The notes under the pieces were generated by a model. The model did not search any database and was not told where the DNA came from. It saw only the letters and a program-made list of their open reading frames with translations. The position numbers and the translations under genes are program-made. From Asaia bogorensis (GTDB lineage Bacteria; Pseudomonadota; Alphaproteobacteria; Acetobacterales; Acetobacteraceae), in NCBI GenBank assembly GCA_943333505.2, contig CALQTN020000019.1, forward strand, positions 1 to 63,642: a stretch of 63,642 bases of DNA, in the 5' to 3' direction. Shown here piece after piece: positions 26,194 to 35,151 of the stretch; position 1 is the stretch's first letter; each line of letters begins with the position of its first letter.

Positions 26194-26784
26194 TTAGCCC
26201 TTCGTTGCCCGTGCGTGCGCAAGCTGTGTGCGCAGCAATTCGATTTCAGCACGCAGGATGGCGATTTCGTCTTCGCTGGTGACGACCGGCGGCCGGGTCT
26301 CGGCGGGCAGGAACGGGGTAAACAAGCTCATCGCGCGCTCCATCATCGCCCGATTCTGCCGTCCGACTTCTTCAAGGCCCGGTGGCATAAAGGGCGCCAT
26401 GCTTTGCTGGACGGTCTTGGCGACCTGTTCCTGCTGGCGGGCAAAAGCCGACATCGCCGTTTCCAGATAATTAGGCACCACGCCCTGCATGCTGTCGCCG
26501 TAGAACCCGATCAACTGACGGAGAAAACCGGTGGGCAGCATGGCTTTGCCCTTGCTCTCCTCCTCCACGATGATCTGGGTCAGCACCGAGCGGGTAATGT
26601 CTTCGCCAGATTTAGCATCATAGACAACAAAATCACGCCCGATACGCACCATTTCTGCGAGCGAATCCAAGGTGATATAGCTCGAACTTTCAGTGTTATA
26701 TAAGCGGCGATTGGCGTATTTCTTGACCACGACCGGCGGAGCGTCGCCTTTTGCCGCTGCAGTGGTAGAGTCGGTCGACGACAT
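26194..26784 (-). CDS. phaR: Polyhydroxyalkanoate synthesis repressor
   Basis: A 196-residue PhaR. The N-terminal DNA-binding domain reads VVKKYANRRLYNTESSSYITLDSLAEMVRIGRDFVVYDA and is followed by the PHB-accumulation regulatory segment GFLRQLIGFYGDSMQGVVPNYLE. PhaR represses phasin and PHA genes by sensing free PHA. It is divergent from the PhaE-like/PhaC-like/thiolase genes, with 136 bp between the starts. The C-terminal third is a variable helical tail. Confidence 0.95.
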   Translation of the reverse strand: MSSTDSTTAAAKGDAPPVVVKKYANRRLYNTESSSYITLDSLAEMVRIGRDFVVYDAKSGEDITRSVLTQIIVEEESKGKAMLPTGFLRQLIGFYGDSMQGVVPNYLETAMSAFARQQEQVAKTVQQSMAPFMPPGLEEVGRQNRAMMERAMSLFTPFLPAETRPPVVTSEDEIAILRAEIELLRTQLAHARATKG

Positions 26785-26827
26785 TACGGTCCCCCGGCGG
26801 GTGGAATACCCTCACTTCCTAGCATGA

Positions 26828-26836
26828 TGCAGCGCA
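26828..26836. promoter_or_regulatory. Candidate PhaR operator (TGC-N3-GCA)
   Basis: TGCAGCGCA in the divergent phaR/pha gap matches the TGC-N3-GCA form of sites described for PhaR in other alphaproteobacteria. One short match in a GC-rich genome is weak evidence. Confidence 0.3.
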
Positions 26837-26920
26837 ACAAAGAAACAGGTTTGGTATGGAGATGCAGTTTTCCCGGCAAGTGCTTGTGCCTATGCTATCC
26901 TCATGGAGCAACGATGACGC

Positions 26921-27319
26921 ATGACCGGGTCCCAAACCCCAAACGCCGGCGCAACGGATCTGCGCGCCGTGGCCGAGGATTGGATCACCATCGTGCAAAG
27001 CGAGCTGGCGGCGCTCGCCACCGATCGCGAGGCCGGCGAAATCGCCAAGACCATGCTGGCGATCTGGGCCAAGGCTGCAACCGCAATGGTGGCGGGTGAT
27101 GCCGGGCCCGCTGGATCGCCGCGGGCCGCGCCCGCTGCTGCTGCATCTGCTGCTGGCCGCGATGAGCTCGCAGCGCTCCATCGCCGCATCGATGAGCTTG
27201 AACGGCTTGTGGCCGAGCTTGGGCAGCGCAACCCGGGCAGCGCTGGAAAACCTGCTGGCGGGCGCAAATCCCGGCGAAATCCCCGCGGCGGTACTGGCGG
27301 CAGCGCAGGAGAAGCATAG
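26921..27319 (+). CDS. PhaE-like / phasin-like small helical protein
   Basis: A 132-residue protein with an N-terminal helical segment (AEDWITIVQSELAALATDREAGE), a Gly/Ala/Pro linker, a clear coiled coil ([23 protein letters not shown], about residues 80-103) and a basic Gly/Ser-rich tail ([10 protein letters not shown]). This layout is that of small PHA-synthase partner or granule-associated proteins. It precedes, and overlaps by about 220 nt in another frame, the PhaC-like gene. The assignment rests on layout and context, not on a signature motif. Confidence 0.55.
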   Translation: MTGSQTPNAGATDLRAVAEDWITIVQSELAALATDREAGEIAKTMLAIWAKAATAMVAGDAGPAGSPRAAPAAAASAAGRDELAALHRRIDELERLVAELGQRNPGSAGKPAGGRKSRRNPRGGTGGSAGEA

Positions 27320-28292
27320 CGCACTGCTGGCCGGCATCGCCGCCTATCGCCGCCATCCCTGGGTGCGGGACATGCCGGATCCGCCGGAAATCTGGCGTGA
27401 GGGCGATAGTTGCATCCGTGATTTCGGCGGTGGCGGCACGGCGCTGCTGTTCGTGCCCAGCCTGGTCAATCGCGCCAGCGTGCTCGACCTCGCACCCGGC
27501 CAGTCGATGATGCGGTTTTTCGCGGAGCGCGGTTGCCGGACCCTGCTGCTGGACTGGGGCTGGCCCGGCCCGGTGGAGCGGGCATTCGGTCTGGCTGAGT
27601 ATGTCGCCAGGCTGAACCGGGCGATTGCCGCACAACCCGCGCCGGTTATTCTGATTGGGTATTGCATGGGCGGGTTGCTGGCCCTGGCGGCGGCCCTGCA
27701 TGCGCCGATTCGCATCGTGGCGCTCGGGTTGCTTGCCACGCCGTGGGATTTCCATGCCGGCGCAGTCGGCCACCCCGAAGCAGTCGGCCAGCTTTTACCG
27801 CTGCTGGAGCCGGCGATGGCGTTGACCGGCACCTTGCCGATTGATGGGCTGCAGACCCTGTTCACCCTGCTCGATCCGTTCGGGGTCGGTGACAAGTATC
27901 GCCGCTTCGGCAAGCGTGATCAGGCCAGTGCGCGGGCGGCGGCTTTTGTGGCGGTGGAAGACTGGCTCAATGACGGGGTCCCGCTCGCGGCCCCGGTCGC
28001 GCGCGAAGTGTTGGGGGAATGGTATGGCGAGAACCGTCCGGCGCGCGGGGAATGGCGGATCGCCGGCACAGCCATCCGACCGCAGGACCTGCACCTGCCG
28101 AGTTTGGTAGCCATTCCGGCGCGTGATCGGATCGTACCGCCGGAAAGCGCCGAGCCGCTTGCCGTCGCGTTGCCTGATGCAACCGTGATCCGCCCTGTCG
28201 CCGGGCATGTTGGGATGGTTGCTGGCGCCAGCGCCGAACGCGCACTGTGGCATCCGTTGCTGGAATGGGTGCAGCGCCTCGACAAAAGCTGA
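27099..28292 (+). CDS. PhaC-like polyhydroxyalkanoate synthase / alpha-beta hydrolase
   Basis: An alpha/beta-hydrolase-fold protein of up to 397 residues with the PHA-synthase type box G-Y-C-M-G-G (catalytic Cys rather than Ser), the preceding LLLDWGWPG, a later [12 protein letters not shown] (candidate Asp) and GHVGMV (candidate His). PHA synthases polymerise hydroxyacyl-CoA at the granule surface. The protein is shorter than class I PhaC, as in class III or a PhaC-like subgroup. The start is uncertain: ATG at 27099, 27162 or 27192 are all possible, none with a good RBS, and all lie inside the upstream PhaE-like gene. Translational coupling is likely. Confidence 0.75.
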   Translation: MPGPLDRRGPRPLLLHLLLAAMSSQRSIAASMSLNGLWPSLGSATRAALENLLAGANPGEIPAAVLAAAQEKHSALLAGIAAYRRHPWVRDMPDPPEIWREGDSCIRDFGGGGTALLFVPSLVNRASVLDLAPGQSMMRFFAERGCRTLLLDWGWPGPVERAFGLAEYVARLNRAIAAQPAPVILIGYCMGGLLALAAALHAPIRIVALGLLATPWDFHAGAVGHPEAVGQLLPLLEPAMALTGTLPIDGLQTLFTLLDPFGVGDKYRRFGKRDQASARAAAFVAVEDWLNDGVPLAAPVAREVLGEWYGENRPARGEWRIAGTAIRPQDLHLPSLVAIPARDRIVPPESAEPLAVALPDATVIRPVAGHVGMVAGASAERALWHPLLEWVQRLDKS

Positions 28293-28347
28293 CTCGGGCG
28301 CCCAATCGCTCTATATCTATCGCCAAGATCTCATAGGAGCCGCCAGA

Positions 28348-29520
28348 ATGGACGACATCGTCATCGTTTCCGCCGCACGCACCCCGGTTGGCAGTTTCAC
28401 CGGCGCTTTCGCGTCCGTCCCCGCCCATGTCCTCGGCGCCGCTGCGATACAGGCCGCACTTTCCCGTGCCGGCCTTGAAGGTGGCGATGTGGATGAGGTT
28501 ATTCTTGGCCAGGTGCTTGCCGCCGCCCAAGGGCAGAACCCGGCCCGCCAGGCTGCCCGCGCCGCAGGGATTTCCGATGCATCGACCGCGTTCGGGGTGA
28601 ACCAGGTATGCGGGTCGGGCCTGCGGACCGTGGCTTTGGCCGCCCAGCAGATCCGCACCGGCGAAAGCCGCATCGTGATCGCCGGCGGGCAGGAAAGCAT
28701 GAGCATGTCGGCGCATGCGGCGCATCTGCGGGCCGGCGCACGGATGGGCGACATGTCGTTCATCGACACCATGATCAAGGACGGGCTGTGGGATGCGTTC
28801 CATGGCTATCACATGGGCACGACGGCGGAAAACGTCGCCCGCGCCTATCAGATCACCCGCGAAGAACAGGACGAATTCGCCGTCGCCAGCCAGAACAAGG
28901 CGTCGGCGGCACAAAAGGCTGGTCGCTTCGCGGATGAGATCGTCGCCGTCACCATCAAGGGCCGGCGCGGCGACGTTGTCGTCGATCAGGACGAATATAT
29001 CCGCCATGACAGCAGCATCGAGGCGATGGCCAAGTTGCGACCGGCGTTCAGCAAGGACGGCACCGTGACCGCCGGCAATGCCAGCGGCATCAATGACGGC
29101 GCGGCTGCGTTGGTGATCATGTCTGGCGCGGAAGCCGCCCGGCGTGGGCTGACGCCACTGGCCCGCATCGCGAGCTTTGCCACCGCCGGGGTGGACCCCG
29201 CCGTGATGGGTACCGGGCCAATCCCGTCGAGCCGCAAGGCGCTGCAACGGGCGGGTTGGAAGCATGACGATCTTGACCTGATCGAAGCCAACGAAGCGTT
29301 TGCCGCCCAGGCCTGCGCGGTCAACAAGGACATGGGCTGGGATACCGCCAAGGTGAACGTCAATGGCGGCGCGATTGCGATCGGCCACCCGATCGGCGCC
29401 TCGGGCGCGCGGGTGCTGGTGGGGCTGCTGCATGAGATGGGGCGGCGGGACGCGAAGAAAGGGTTGGCGACGCTTTGCATTGGTGGCGGGATGGGCGTGG
29501 CGATGTGCGTGGAGCGCTGA
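28348..29520 (+). CDS. phaA: Acetyl-CoA acetyltransferase (thiolase)
   Basis: A 390-residue thiolase that condenses two acetyl-CoA to acetoacetyl-CoA, the first step of PHB synthesis, or does the reverse. The start [13 protein letters not shown] has AGGAG 9 nt upstream. Catalytic residues: Cys88 in NQVCGSGLR, His347 in GHPIGASGA and Cys377 in LCIGGGMG. It lies 55 bp after the PhaC-like gene on the same strand, which supports a PHA role. A strong hairpin ends the unit. Confidence 0.92.
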   Translation: MDDIVIVSAARTPVGSFTGAFASVPAHVLGAAAIQAALSRAGLEGGDVDEVILGQVLAAAQGQNPARQAARAAGISDASTAFGVNQVCGSGLRTVALAAQQIRTGESRIVIAGGQESMSMSAHAAHLRAGARMGDMSFIDTMIKDGLWDAFHGYHMGTTAENVARAYQITREEQDEFAVASQNKASAAQKAGRFADEIVAVTIKGRRGDVVVDQDEYIRHDSSIEAMAKLRPAFSKDGTVTAGNASGINDGAAALVIMSGAEAARRGLTPLARIASFATAGVDPAVMGTGPIPSSRKALQRAGWKHDDLDLIEANEAFAAQACAVNKDMGWDTAKVNVNGGAIAIGHPIGASGARVLVGLLHEMGRRDAKKGLATLCIGGGMGVAMCVER

Positions 29521-29529
29521 TCGCGGGCA

Positions 29530-29557
29530 CACCCCTGGGATAGATATCTCAGGGGTG
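29530..29557 (+). terminator. Hairpin after phaA
   Basis: CACCCCTG and CAGGGGTG pair as a perfect 8-bp stem around GGATAGATATCT, 9 nt after the thiolase stop, followed by a T-rich stretch. It is a probable terminator. Confidence 0.6.
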
Positions 29558-29703
29558 GATTTCGTCGGAACATTTTACGAATATTATTTCTAGAGAATAA
29601 ACTTTTAGCTTTACTAACGTCTTAAAATTCGTCGAAAAATTACAGGCAATAGCCAGAGATCGCGCCATACCTTGTGGCGGACTAAAAATTTGGAGTGGAG
29701 CGT

Positions 29704-30702
29704 ATGATCATACAGCGCATTTTCGGGATTATTTTCAATGGCATCGTGATGATCGCCGTCGCAGGGCAGGCCCAGGCTGGCATGGTGCTGACAACTGCCG
29801 GCACCAACCAAGGGTTGGTGCTGACAATTTTTGCATCAGGCTATTCCAATTCTAGCGGCGTTGGCCCGATCAGCTTTGTCAACGTGCCGGGCGGCGGTGC
29901 GGTGCTCACCACATCCTACGCTGACAACAAGCTAATCAGTTACGCCACCAACACCGACGGACAGACCGCCAGCGGTGGAACGACGAGTACCAGCACCTTC
30001 GATCGCCCAACCGGGCTTGCCACTATTGGTGGCAAAATCTACGAGGCCGATCAAGGCAGCGGCAATGTCTATGAGGTGACTGCGAACGGTAATATCGTTG
30101 CGACCTTGGCGAGCGGACTGAGCAATGTAACTGGAATTACGACGAGTGCCGCCACTGGATTACTTTATGCCTCAACGCCTTACGGAACGGATGGCATTTA
30201 TGGGATCAACCCGACAAGCGGGGCGGTAAGCCTTTTGACCGCTGGTCGATTTGACGGACTATCCACCAACCTGAGTGGCACCCAGATTTTTGCGGCGGTT
30301 TTGAACACCGATCCGTCGACCGACGTCATCAAGGGCTTCAATACCTCGGATGGCAGTCTTTTCTTCACTTCGGCCCCGATCAATGGCGCCGACGGCGCGC
30401 TGGTCGCAAATTTGTCTGGAACCCCGGTGCTGTTTGTCAGCACCAATTTCGGCGAGATATGGCAGGTCGATCTTGCCACCGGGGCGGGAACCCTTGTCGC
30501 CAATGGCGGCTCGCGTGGCGATCTGGCGGCGCTCGACACCTCCAACAACACCGCCATTTTCAGCCAGACTGACAGCTTCATTCGACTGAGCCTGCCGTCG
30601 GGTTCGACCTTCGGGATCAGCAACGATGTCCCCGAACCAGCATCGCTGGCGTTGCTCGGGGTTGGCCTGCTGGGCATCGCAGGGGCGCGCCGCCGCCGGT
30701 AG
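29704..30702 (+). CDS. PEP-CTERM sorted extracellular protein with beta-propeller-like repeats
   Basis: A 332-residue exported protein. An N-terminal signal (FGIIFNGIVMIAVAGQAQA) is followed by repeated blade-like stretches (GGKIYEADQGSGNVYEVTANGNIV, ATGLLYAST, GIYGINPTSGAVSLL) like NHL/YncE propellers. The C-terminus is a textbook PEP-CTERM sorting signal: VPEPASLALLG, a hydrophobic helix and RRRR. Such proteins are processed by an exosortase, not encoded in this window, and often relate to exopolysaccharide or biofilm. ATG 29704 is preferred over GTG 29695 because GGAG lies 8 nt before it. The upstream 180 bp is AT-rich. Confidence 0.88.
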   Translation: MIIQRIFGIIFNGIVMIAVAGQAQAGMVLTTAGTNQGLVLTIFASGYSNSSGVGPISFVNVPGGGAVLTTSYADNKLISYATNTDGQTASGGTTSTSTFDRPTGLATIGGKIYEADQGSGNVYEVTANGNIVATLASGLSNVTGITTSAATGLLYASTPYGTDGIYGINPTSGAVSLLTAGRFDGLSTNLSGTQIFAAVLNTDPSTDVIKGFNTSDGSLFFTSAPINGADGALVANLSGTPVLFVSTNFGEIWQVDLATGAGTLVANGGSRGDLAALDTSNNTAIFSQTDSFIRLSLPSGSTFGISNDVPEPASLALLGVGLLGIAGARRRR

Positions 30703-30776
30703 CGCCCCCTGTTCCAACTGCGTTGATGATGGAGTGGCCACTGCACGGTGGCCTGGGAGAAAATCGGCGCTTTATC

Positions 30777-30806
30777 TTGACAATAAAAATAACATACATG
30801 ACAATA
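30777..30806 (+). promoter_or_regulatory. Promoter-like site with TGACAATA direct repeats upstream of the MarR-GNAT gene
   Basis: TTGACA (30777-30782), a 17-bp spacer and GACAAT (30800-30805) look like sigma70 elements. TGACAATA occurs twice, 21 bp apart (30778-30785 and 30799-30806), so a regulator could bind two turns apart over the promoter. The stretch is AT-rich in a GC-rich setting. A short hairpin GGCCAC/GTGGCC at 30736-30753 precedes it and may end the PEP-CTERM transcript. Confidence 0.5.
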
Positions 30807-30829
30807 GCTTGCGTTTTAACAGGTGATCG

Positions 30830-31750
30830 ATGGACTATCCTGACCCGCGCATCGCTGCACTCCGCCGTTTCAACCGGTTTTACACCCAGAAAATCGGCGT
30901 GCTCGCAGGGGGGCTGCACCCTTCGCCATTCTCCCTCACTGAGACCCGGATTCTGAATGAACTCGCCCATCGCCCCGACCCGAGTGCCGCCGACCTCGCC
31001 CGGGAACTTGGGCTGGATGGCGGCTATCTCAGCCGGGTATTGCTGGGGTTTGAAAAATCCGGGCTGATCGCCCGCGAGGCCGCCCCGGATGACGGGCGCA
31101 AATCGGTGTTGCGGCTGACCGACAATGGCAAAATTGCCGTTGGGCTGTTGGAAACCCAGTCTTCCGCGCAGGCCGCCGAGATGCTGGCTGGGCTGCCTAC
31201 CGCATCGCAGAGGCGTCTGGTACGGGCGATGCGGGATATCGAGGCGACTTTGGGCGGCACCCCATCACGCGCCTGGGTGATGCGGCCGTTGCGGCCGGGG
31301 GATCTCGGCTGGGTGATCGCAAGCCATGGCGCGATCTACCATCGGGAATTTGGCTGGGACGGCAGCTTCGAGACGCTGGTCGCCGAAATAGCTGCCAGCA
31401 TCGCCAAAAATTTCAATCCGCTGTGCGAGGCGGGTTGGATTGCTGAGCTTGATGGCATGCCGATCGGGTCGGTGTTTCTGATCCGGGTGAGCGACGAGGT
31501 CGCCAAGTTGCGCCTGCTGATCGTCGATCCCGCCGCGCGCGGCCTGGGTATTGGTGTGCGGCTGGTCGCCGAATGTACCAACTTCGCGCGCGCCGCAGGC
31601 TATCGCCGCATCACCTTGTGGACGCAATCGATCCTGCTGGCAGCACGGCGCATCTATGCCGAGGAAGGCTATCGGCTGGTGGGTAGCGAAGCCTTGCATG
31701 ATTTCGGACAGGATTTGATCAGCGAGACCTGGGAACTGGCGCTCGACTGA
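30830..31750 (+). CDS. MarR-type regulator fused to GNAT acetyltransferase
   Basis: A 306-residue two-domain protein. Residues 1 to about 140 are a MarR winged helix: FSLTETRILNELAHRP, the recognition region ADLARELGLDGGYLSRVLLGFEKSGLI and the wing DDGRKSVLRLTDNG. Residues about 150-306 are a GNAT N-acetyltransferase with the acetyl-CoA binding VDPAARGLGIGVRLV and the family C-terminal YAEEGYRLVG. Such fusions are common, probably regulators that acetylate a small molecule or are controlled by acetyl-CoA. It has its own promoter-like region and no operon partner. Autoregulation through the upstream direct repeats is inferred. Confidence 0.9.
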   Translation: MDYPDPRIAALRRFNRFYTQKIGVLAGGLHPSPFSLTETRILNELAHRPDPSAADLARELGLDGGYLSRVLLGFEKSGLIAREAAPDDGRKSVLRLTDNGKIAVGLLETQSSAQAAEMLAGLPTASQRRLVRAMRDIEATLGGTPSRAWVMRPLRPGDLGWVIASHGAIYHREFGWDGSFETLVAEIAASIAKNFNPLCEAGWIAELDGMPIGSVFLIRVSDEVAKLRLLIVDPAARGLGIGVRLVAECTNFARAAGYRRITLWTQSILLAARRIYAEEGYRLVGSEALHDFGQDLISETWELALD

Positions 31751-31861
31751 GGCTATTTCAGCCGGATCCCCACCCAACAACGGCCATCACGGCCAGCGGC
31801 AGCCGCAATGCCACCGCCAGAACCCAAGCGCGTCTCCGCAACAGCCACCCGCTCGGGCATG

Positions 31862-32752
31862 TTACACCCGCAGGCTCCAGATCGCATTTTCCTGGCCGGG
31901 CGCGTAGTCGTTGTTGGTCTGTGTCGGGTTGCGATTGATCAACGCGCGGGCATACATCGGATGGCGCATCGATCGTACTTCGTGCTCGATCGTGCACAGC
32001 ACCGCCCCGGTATCGAGGTCTGTGATGTCCTGGAAACGATATTGCGCGTCGTTGCTTTCCTCGCTGATCAGGCCACGGGCTTGCAACAGCGCGTGTGGGC
32101 CAGAGAAATCGGCCAAGGCGATCTGGACATGGTGGCCATCGAAAGCACCAAGATCGCGGGTGGTTTCGCGGTAGATCATGCTCTCGCCGCGGCCGATCGG
32201 GATGCGGGCGAAGGCACCGGCGGCATCTTTGCCATGGCTTGCAGGCGACAGCAGGATTTCGCGATAGAAGCGGGCAATGCCCGCCGCAGTGCCGGGCGCG
32301 GTTTCAACCTCGACATAGGGCATGCCGAGCAGGATCGGCCCGAAACGCTGCAAATCCGGGGCATGGACCCGGATGCGATTGCCCCATGGGCAGGTGACAT
32401 CGACCTGATCGCCGGCGCGGGCATAGGTGAATTTGGTATCGGCGAGGCGCGGTGCGACGACTGCCAGACGCGACATGAGCGCGTCGATATCCGCCATCAC
32501 CAGCCCGGTGACCCCGCGTAGCGTCTGCGCCGGGCCGACCGGCAGGTGGAACTGGCAGGTGCCGACATTGATCCAGCCATTATCGACGCCGACCATGAGG
32601 TAAGGGTCGCGGGTTAGGCCCAGCCCGGAAACATAGAACAGCATCGCCAGACGCTGATCGGGGACCCGGACATTGACGTGGCCGAATTCGACGATGTTGC
32701 CGATATCCTGGGTGGTGCGGTCGAAAACCGGGCGGGTGTTGGCGTCGTTCAT
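31862..32752 (-). CDS. VOC (glyoxalase/extradiol dioxygenase fold) family protein
   Basis: A 296-residue protein with two vicinal-oxygen-chelate modules: FGHVNVRVPDQRLAMLFYVSGLGL near residue 24 and MPYVEVETAPGTAAGIARFYREIL near 149. Metal ligands are not all identifiable; H25 and conserved Glu candidates are present. VOC proteins act as isomerases, lyases or dioxygenases. It ends the minus-strand cluster, 3 bp downstream of the crotonase-family gene, so it is probably part of the same catabolic operon. The 111 bp between it and the MarR-GNAT stop hold nothing obvious. Confidence 0.7.
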   Translation of the reverse strand: MNDANTRPVFDRTTQDIGNIVEFGHVNVRVPDQRLAMLFYVSGLGLTRDPYLMVGVDNGWINVGTCQFHLPVGPAQTLRGVTGLVMADIDALMSRLAVVAPRLADTKFTYARAGDQVDVTCPWGNRIRVHAPDLQRFGPILLGMPYVEVETAPGTAAGIARFYREILLSPASHGKDAAGAFARIPIGRGESMIYRETTRDLGAFDGHHVQIALADFSGPHALLQARGLISEESNDAQYRFQDITDLDTGAVLCTIEHEVRSMRHPMYARALINRNPTQTNNDYAPGQENAIWSLRV

Positions 32753-32755
32753 GGG

Positions 32756-33526
32756 TTAGCTTCCTGTCCAGTGTGGCTGGCGTTTTTGCAGGAATGCATC
32801 GATGCCTTCTTCTGCGTCGTTCGCCAGCATGTTGTTGGTCATGACGGTTGCTGCATAGGCGTAGGCATCCGCCAGCTTCATTTCGGCTTGATGATAGAAG
32901 GCTTCCTTGCCGATCGCGAGGGTCAGCGGGCTTTTGGCGGCAATCTGGGCGGCGAGCACGGCGGTCGCGCTGGCCAGTTCGGCATCTGGCACCACGCGGT
33001 TGATCAGCCCGATCTCGCGTGCCCGCTCGGCGGAGATCATCTCCCCGGTCAGCAGCATCTCCATCGCGTGCTTGCGCGGCACGGCGCGCGAAAGGGCGAC
33101 CATCGGGGTTGAGCAGAACAGGCCGATATTCACCCCTGGCGTCGCGAAACGGGCACTGCCGGCGGCAACTGCCAGATCGCAACTGGCCACCAACTGGCAG
33201 CCAGCGGCGGTGGCAACCCCGTGGACCTGGGCGATCACCGGCTTGGGCAAATGCACGATCGCCTGCATCAGCCGGCCACATTGGGCGAAGAGCGCGTCAT
33301 AGGCGGCGCGGTGCGGGGTAGCGCGGATTTCGCGCAGATCGTGCCCGGCGCAAAAGGCTGGGCCGGCGCCGGCAATCACGACCACATGGACCGCCGGATC
33401 ATGGCGGATGGCAGCAATGGCCGTCGTCAACTCCGCCATCAATCCGACCGACAGCGCATTGCGCTGATCCGGCCGGTTGAGGGTCAGCGTCGCAACGCCA
33501 TCGCAGTTATGGCGCAGCAATTCCAT
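32756..33526 (-). CDS. Enoyl-CoA hydratase-like (crotonase) protein, ECHDC3-like
   Basis: A 256-residue crotonase-fold protein with the CoA-binding and oxyanion segments NRPDQRNALS (near residue 18), FCAGHDLREIRA (near 58) and HGVATAAGCQLVASCDLAVAA (near 102). The positions of the two catalytic glutamates are Gln (GCQL) and Gly (PGVNIGLF), so hydratase activity by the classic mechanism is unlikely. The subgroup with FCSTPMVALSR is common in alphaproteobacteria and poorly characterised. It sits between the VOC gene and the binding-protein gene with gaps of 3 bp, a tight operon. Confidence 0.85.
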   Translation of the reverse strand: MELLRHNCDGVATLTLNRPDQRNALSVGLMAELTTAIAAIRHDPAVHVVVIAGAGPAFCAGHDLREIRATPHRAAYDALFAQCGRLMQAIVHLPKPVIAQVHGVATAAGCQLVASCDLAVAAGSARFATPGVNIGLFCSTPMVALSRAVPRKHAMEMLLTGEMISAERAREIGLINRVVPDAELASATAVLAAQIAAKSPLTLAIGKEAFYHQAEMKLADAYAYAATVMTNNMLANDAEEGIDAFLQKRQPHWTGS

Positions 33527-33529
33527 CGG

Positions 33530-35089
33530 TTACTGGCAAGTCCAGCTGAACTTCGAGAAATTATACCCGAAGCTCTGGATCGGCGACCACTGATAGCCGG
33601 TCAGACAACGATGCATTGCGTGGCGCTCGGTCGCGGTCAGCACGAAGACGTCGGTCTGGTCGGCGACGATCTTCTTCTGCAACGCCTTGTAGATCACGTT
33701 CTGCTTGGCGACATCGACCTCGCCGCGCGCGGTATCAATCATCGCATCGACTTCCGGGTCCTGCATCCAGCTCATCGAGGCCCAGGTGCCAGCGGCCTTC
33801 GAGTGATACTGGACGTAGAAGATGCTGTCCGGCGACGGATAGGTCGGGCCGTTGAAAATCTGCACGCTGGCCGGGGAGTTTTCCGGCTTGTTGGCCATTT
33901 CGGTCAGCACGTTCCACGGGAACGGGCGCAAGGTCGTATCGAAGCCGAGCGGATCGAGCGCCGATTTCAGCAGCAGGCCGACTTCTTCCTCGAACTTGGT
34001 GCTGGCGACATAGCCGTGCATCAGCGGAATTTTGCCTTTGCCGGCATATTTGCTGAGAGCGACTTCTGCGGCGGCTTTCTTGAGGTCCTGGGTCGGCAAT
34101 GGCAGGTCGGATGCATAGGCATCGCCGAACACCGCCGCCATCGGGCCAGCGACGCCGACGCCGGGATAGAGCGCTTCGCGCACCGTCGCGTAATCCAACG
34201 CATAGGCGATGGCGCGCCGGATATGGATGTCGTCGGTCGGCGGGACTTTGTGGTTGAGCTTGATGTAGTAGCCCGACGCCGTCGGGTTGGCGACGATCTT
34301 GTAATCCTTCATCTTGCCAATGGCTTCGAAGGTTTCCGGCGCCTGATAGCGGCTCGACATGCCAAGCTCACCGCGGGTGGCGAGCGCCTTCACGGTGGCT
34401 TCGTCGGTGGTCGGGATGAAGCGGACCTCGTCGATCGCGCCGGCGGGGAAGCCTTTATGGTAGCCCGCGTAACGGCTGATGGTGAACGGACCGCCACGCA
34501 CGAAGCTGGTCAGCGCGAAGGGGCCGGTGCCGGCGGATTTGTCGGCGAGATAGGTTTCCGCCCAGGGCTCGCCGTTAGCATTTGCCATCGCGAGGTCGCT
34601 GTTCACGACAAACAGCAGTGCGGAGGTGCCGAGGAAGGGCGCGAAAACCCGATCGAGGGTGATTTCCACCGTCGCGTCGTCCTTGGCGACGACATTGTCG
34701 GGCTTGATCAGATTGCTGAACAGGAAGGCCGGGCCCTTGTTGATCGCGAGCAGGCGGCGGATCGACCAGACCACGTCCTTGGCTTTGACCGGCTTGCCGT
34801 CCTGGAAGGTGACTTTCGGATCGATATGGAAGGTATAGACCTTGTTATCGGGCGAAATGGTCCATTTATCGGCAACGGCCGGCAGAGTATTGCCCTTGCC
34901 ATCGACGGTCGTCAGCCCTTCATAGGTGTTCACCGCACCGAGATACTCGGTGTAATCCTTGACCTTTGCGGGATCGGTGGTGCCGAGGATTTGCGTCAGG
35001 GTGACGGTGATTGTGTTTTTGGCGACAACCGGCTGGGCGACGAATGCGGCGAGGCCAACCAGGGCGGCAATACGAACGGAGCGGGACAT
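33530..35089 (-). CDS. ABC transporter substrate-binding protein (SBP family 5)
   Basis: A 519-residue periplasmic binding protein; the second ATG (MSRSVRIAALVG) is preferred because AAGG lies 8 nt before it. The signal peptide ends near QPVVA. Features include YTFHIDPKVTFQDGKPVKAKDVVWSIRR, LDRVFAPFLGTSALLF and AYALDYATVREALYPGVG. It most probably feeds the DppBC permeases encoded further upstream in the same cluster. Its association with hydantoinase-type and DUF917 genes suggests a cyclic amide, peptide-like or modified amino-acid ligand, which is inference. Confidence 0.88.
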   Translation of the reverse strand: MSRSVRIAALVGLAAFVAQPVVAKNTITVTLTQILGTTDPAKVKDYTEYLGAVNTYEGLTTVDGKGNTLPAVADKWTISPDNKVYTFHIDPKVTFQDGKPVKAKDVVWSIRRLLAINKGPAFLFSNLIKPDNVVAKDDATVEITLDRVFAPFLGTSALLFVVNSDLAMANANGEPWAETYLADKSAGTGPFALTSFVRGGPFTISRYAGYHKGFPAGAIDEVRFIPTTDEATVKALATRGELGMSSRYQAPETFEAIGKMKDYKIVANPTASGYYIKLNHKVPPTDDIHIRRAIAYALDYATVREALYPGVGVAGPMAAVFGDAYASDLPLPTQDLKKAAAEVALSKYAGKGKIPLMHGYVASTKFEEEVGLLLKSALDPLGFDTTLRPFPWNVLTEMANKPENSPASVQIFNGPTYPSPDSIFYVQYHSKAAGTWASMSWMQDPEVDAMIDTARGEVDVAKQNVIYKALQKKIVADQTDVFVLTATERHAMHRCLTGYQWSPIQSFGYNFSKFSWTCQ

Positions 35090-35151
35090 GGTCATATCCT
35101 TGTGCAGAACACCTATGCGACGACGATAAGCGGGGTTTCCGGTGCTGGCAA

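Noticed and set aside
27967-29532. 521-codon minus-strand frame
   Set aside because: Antisense to the PhaC-like and thiolase genes; no motif, His/Arg/Gly-rich.
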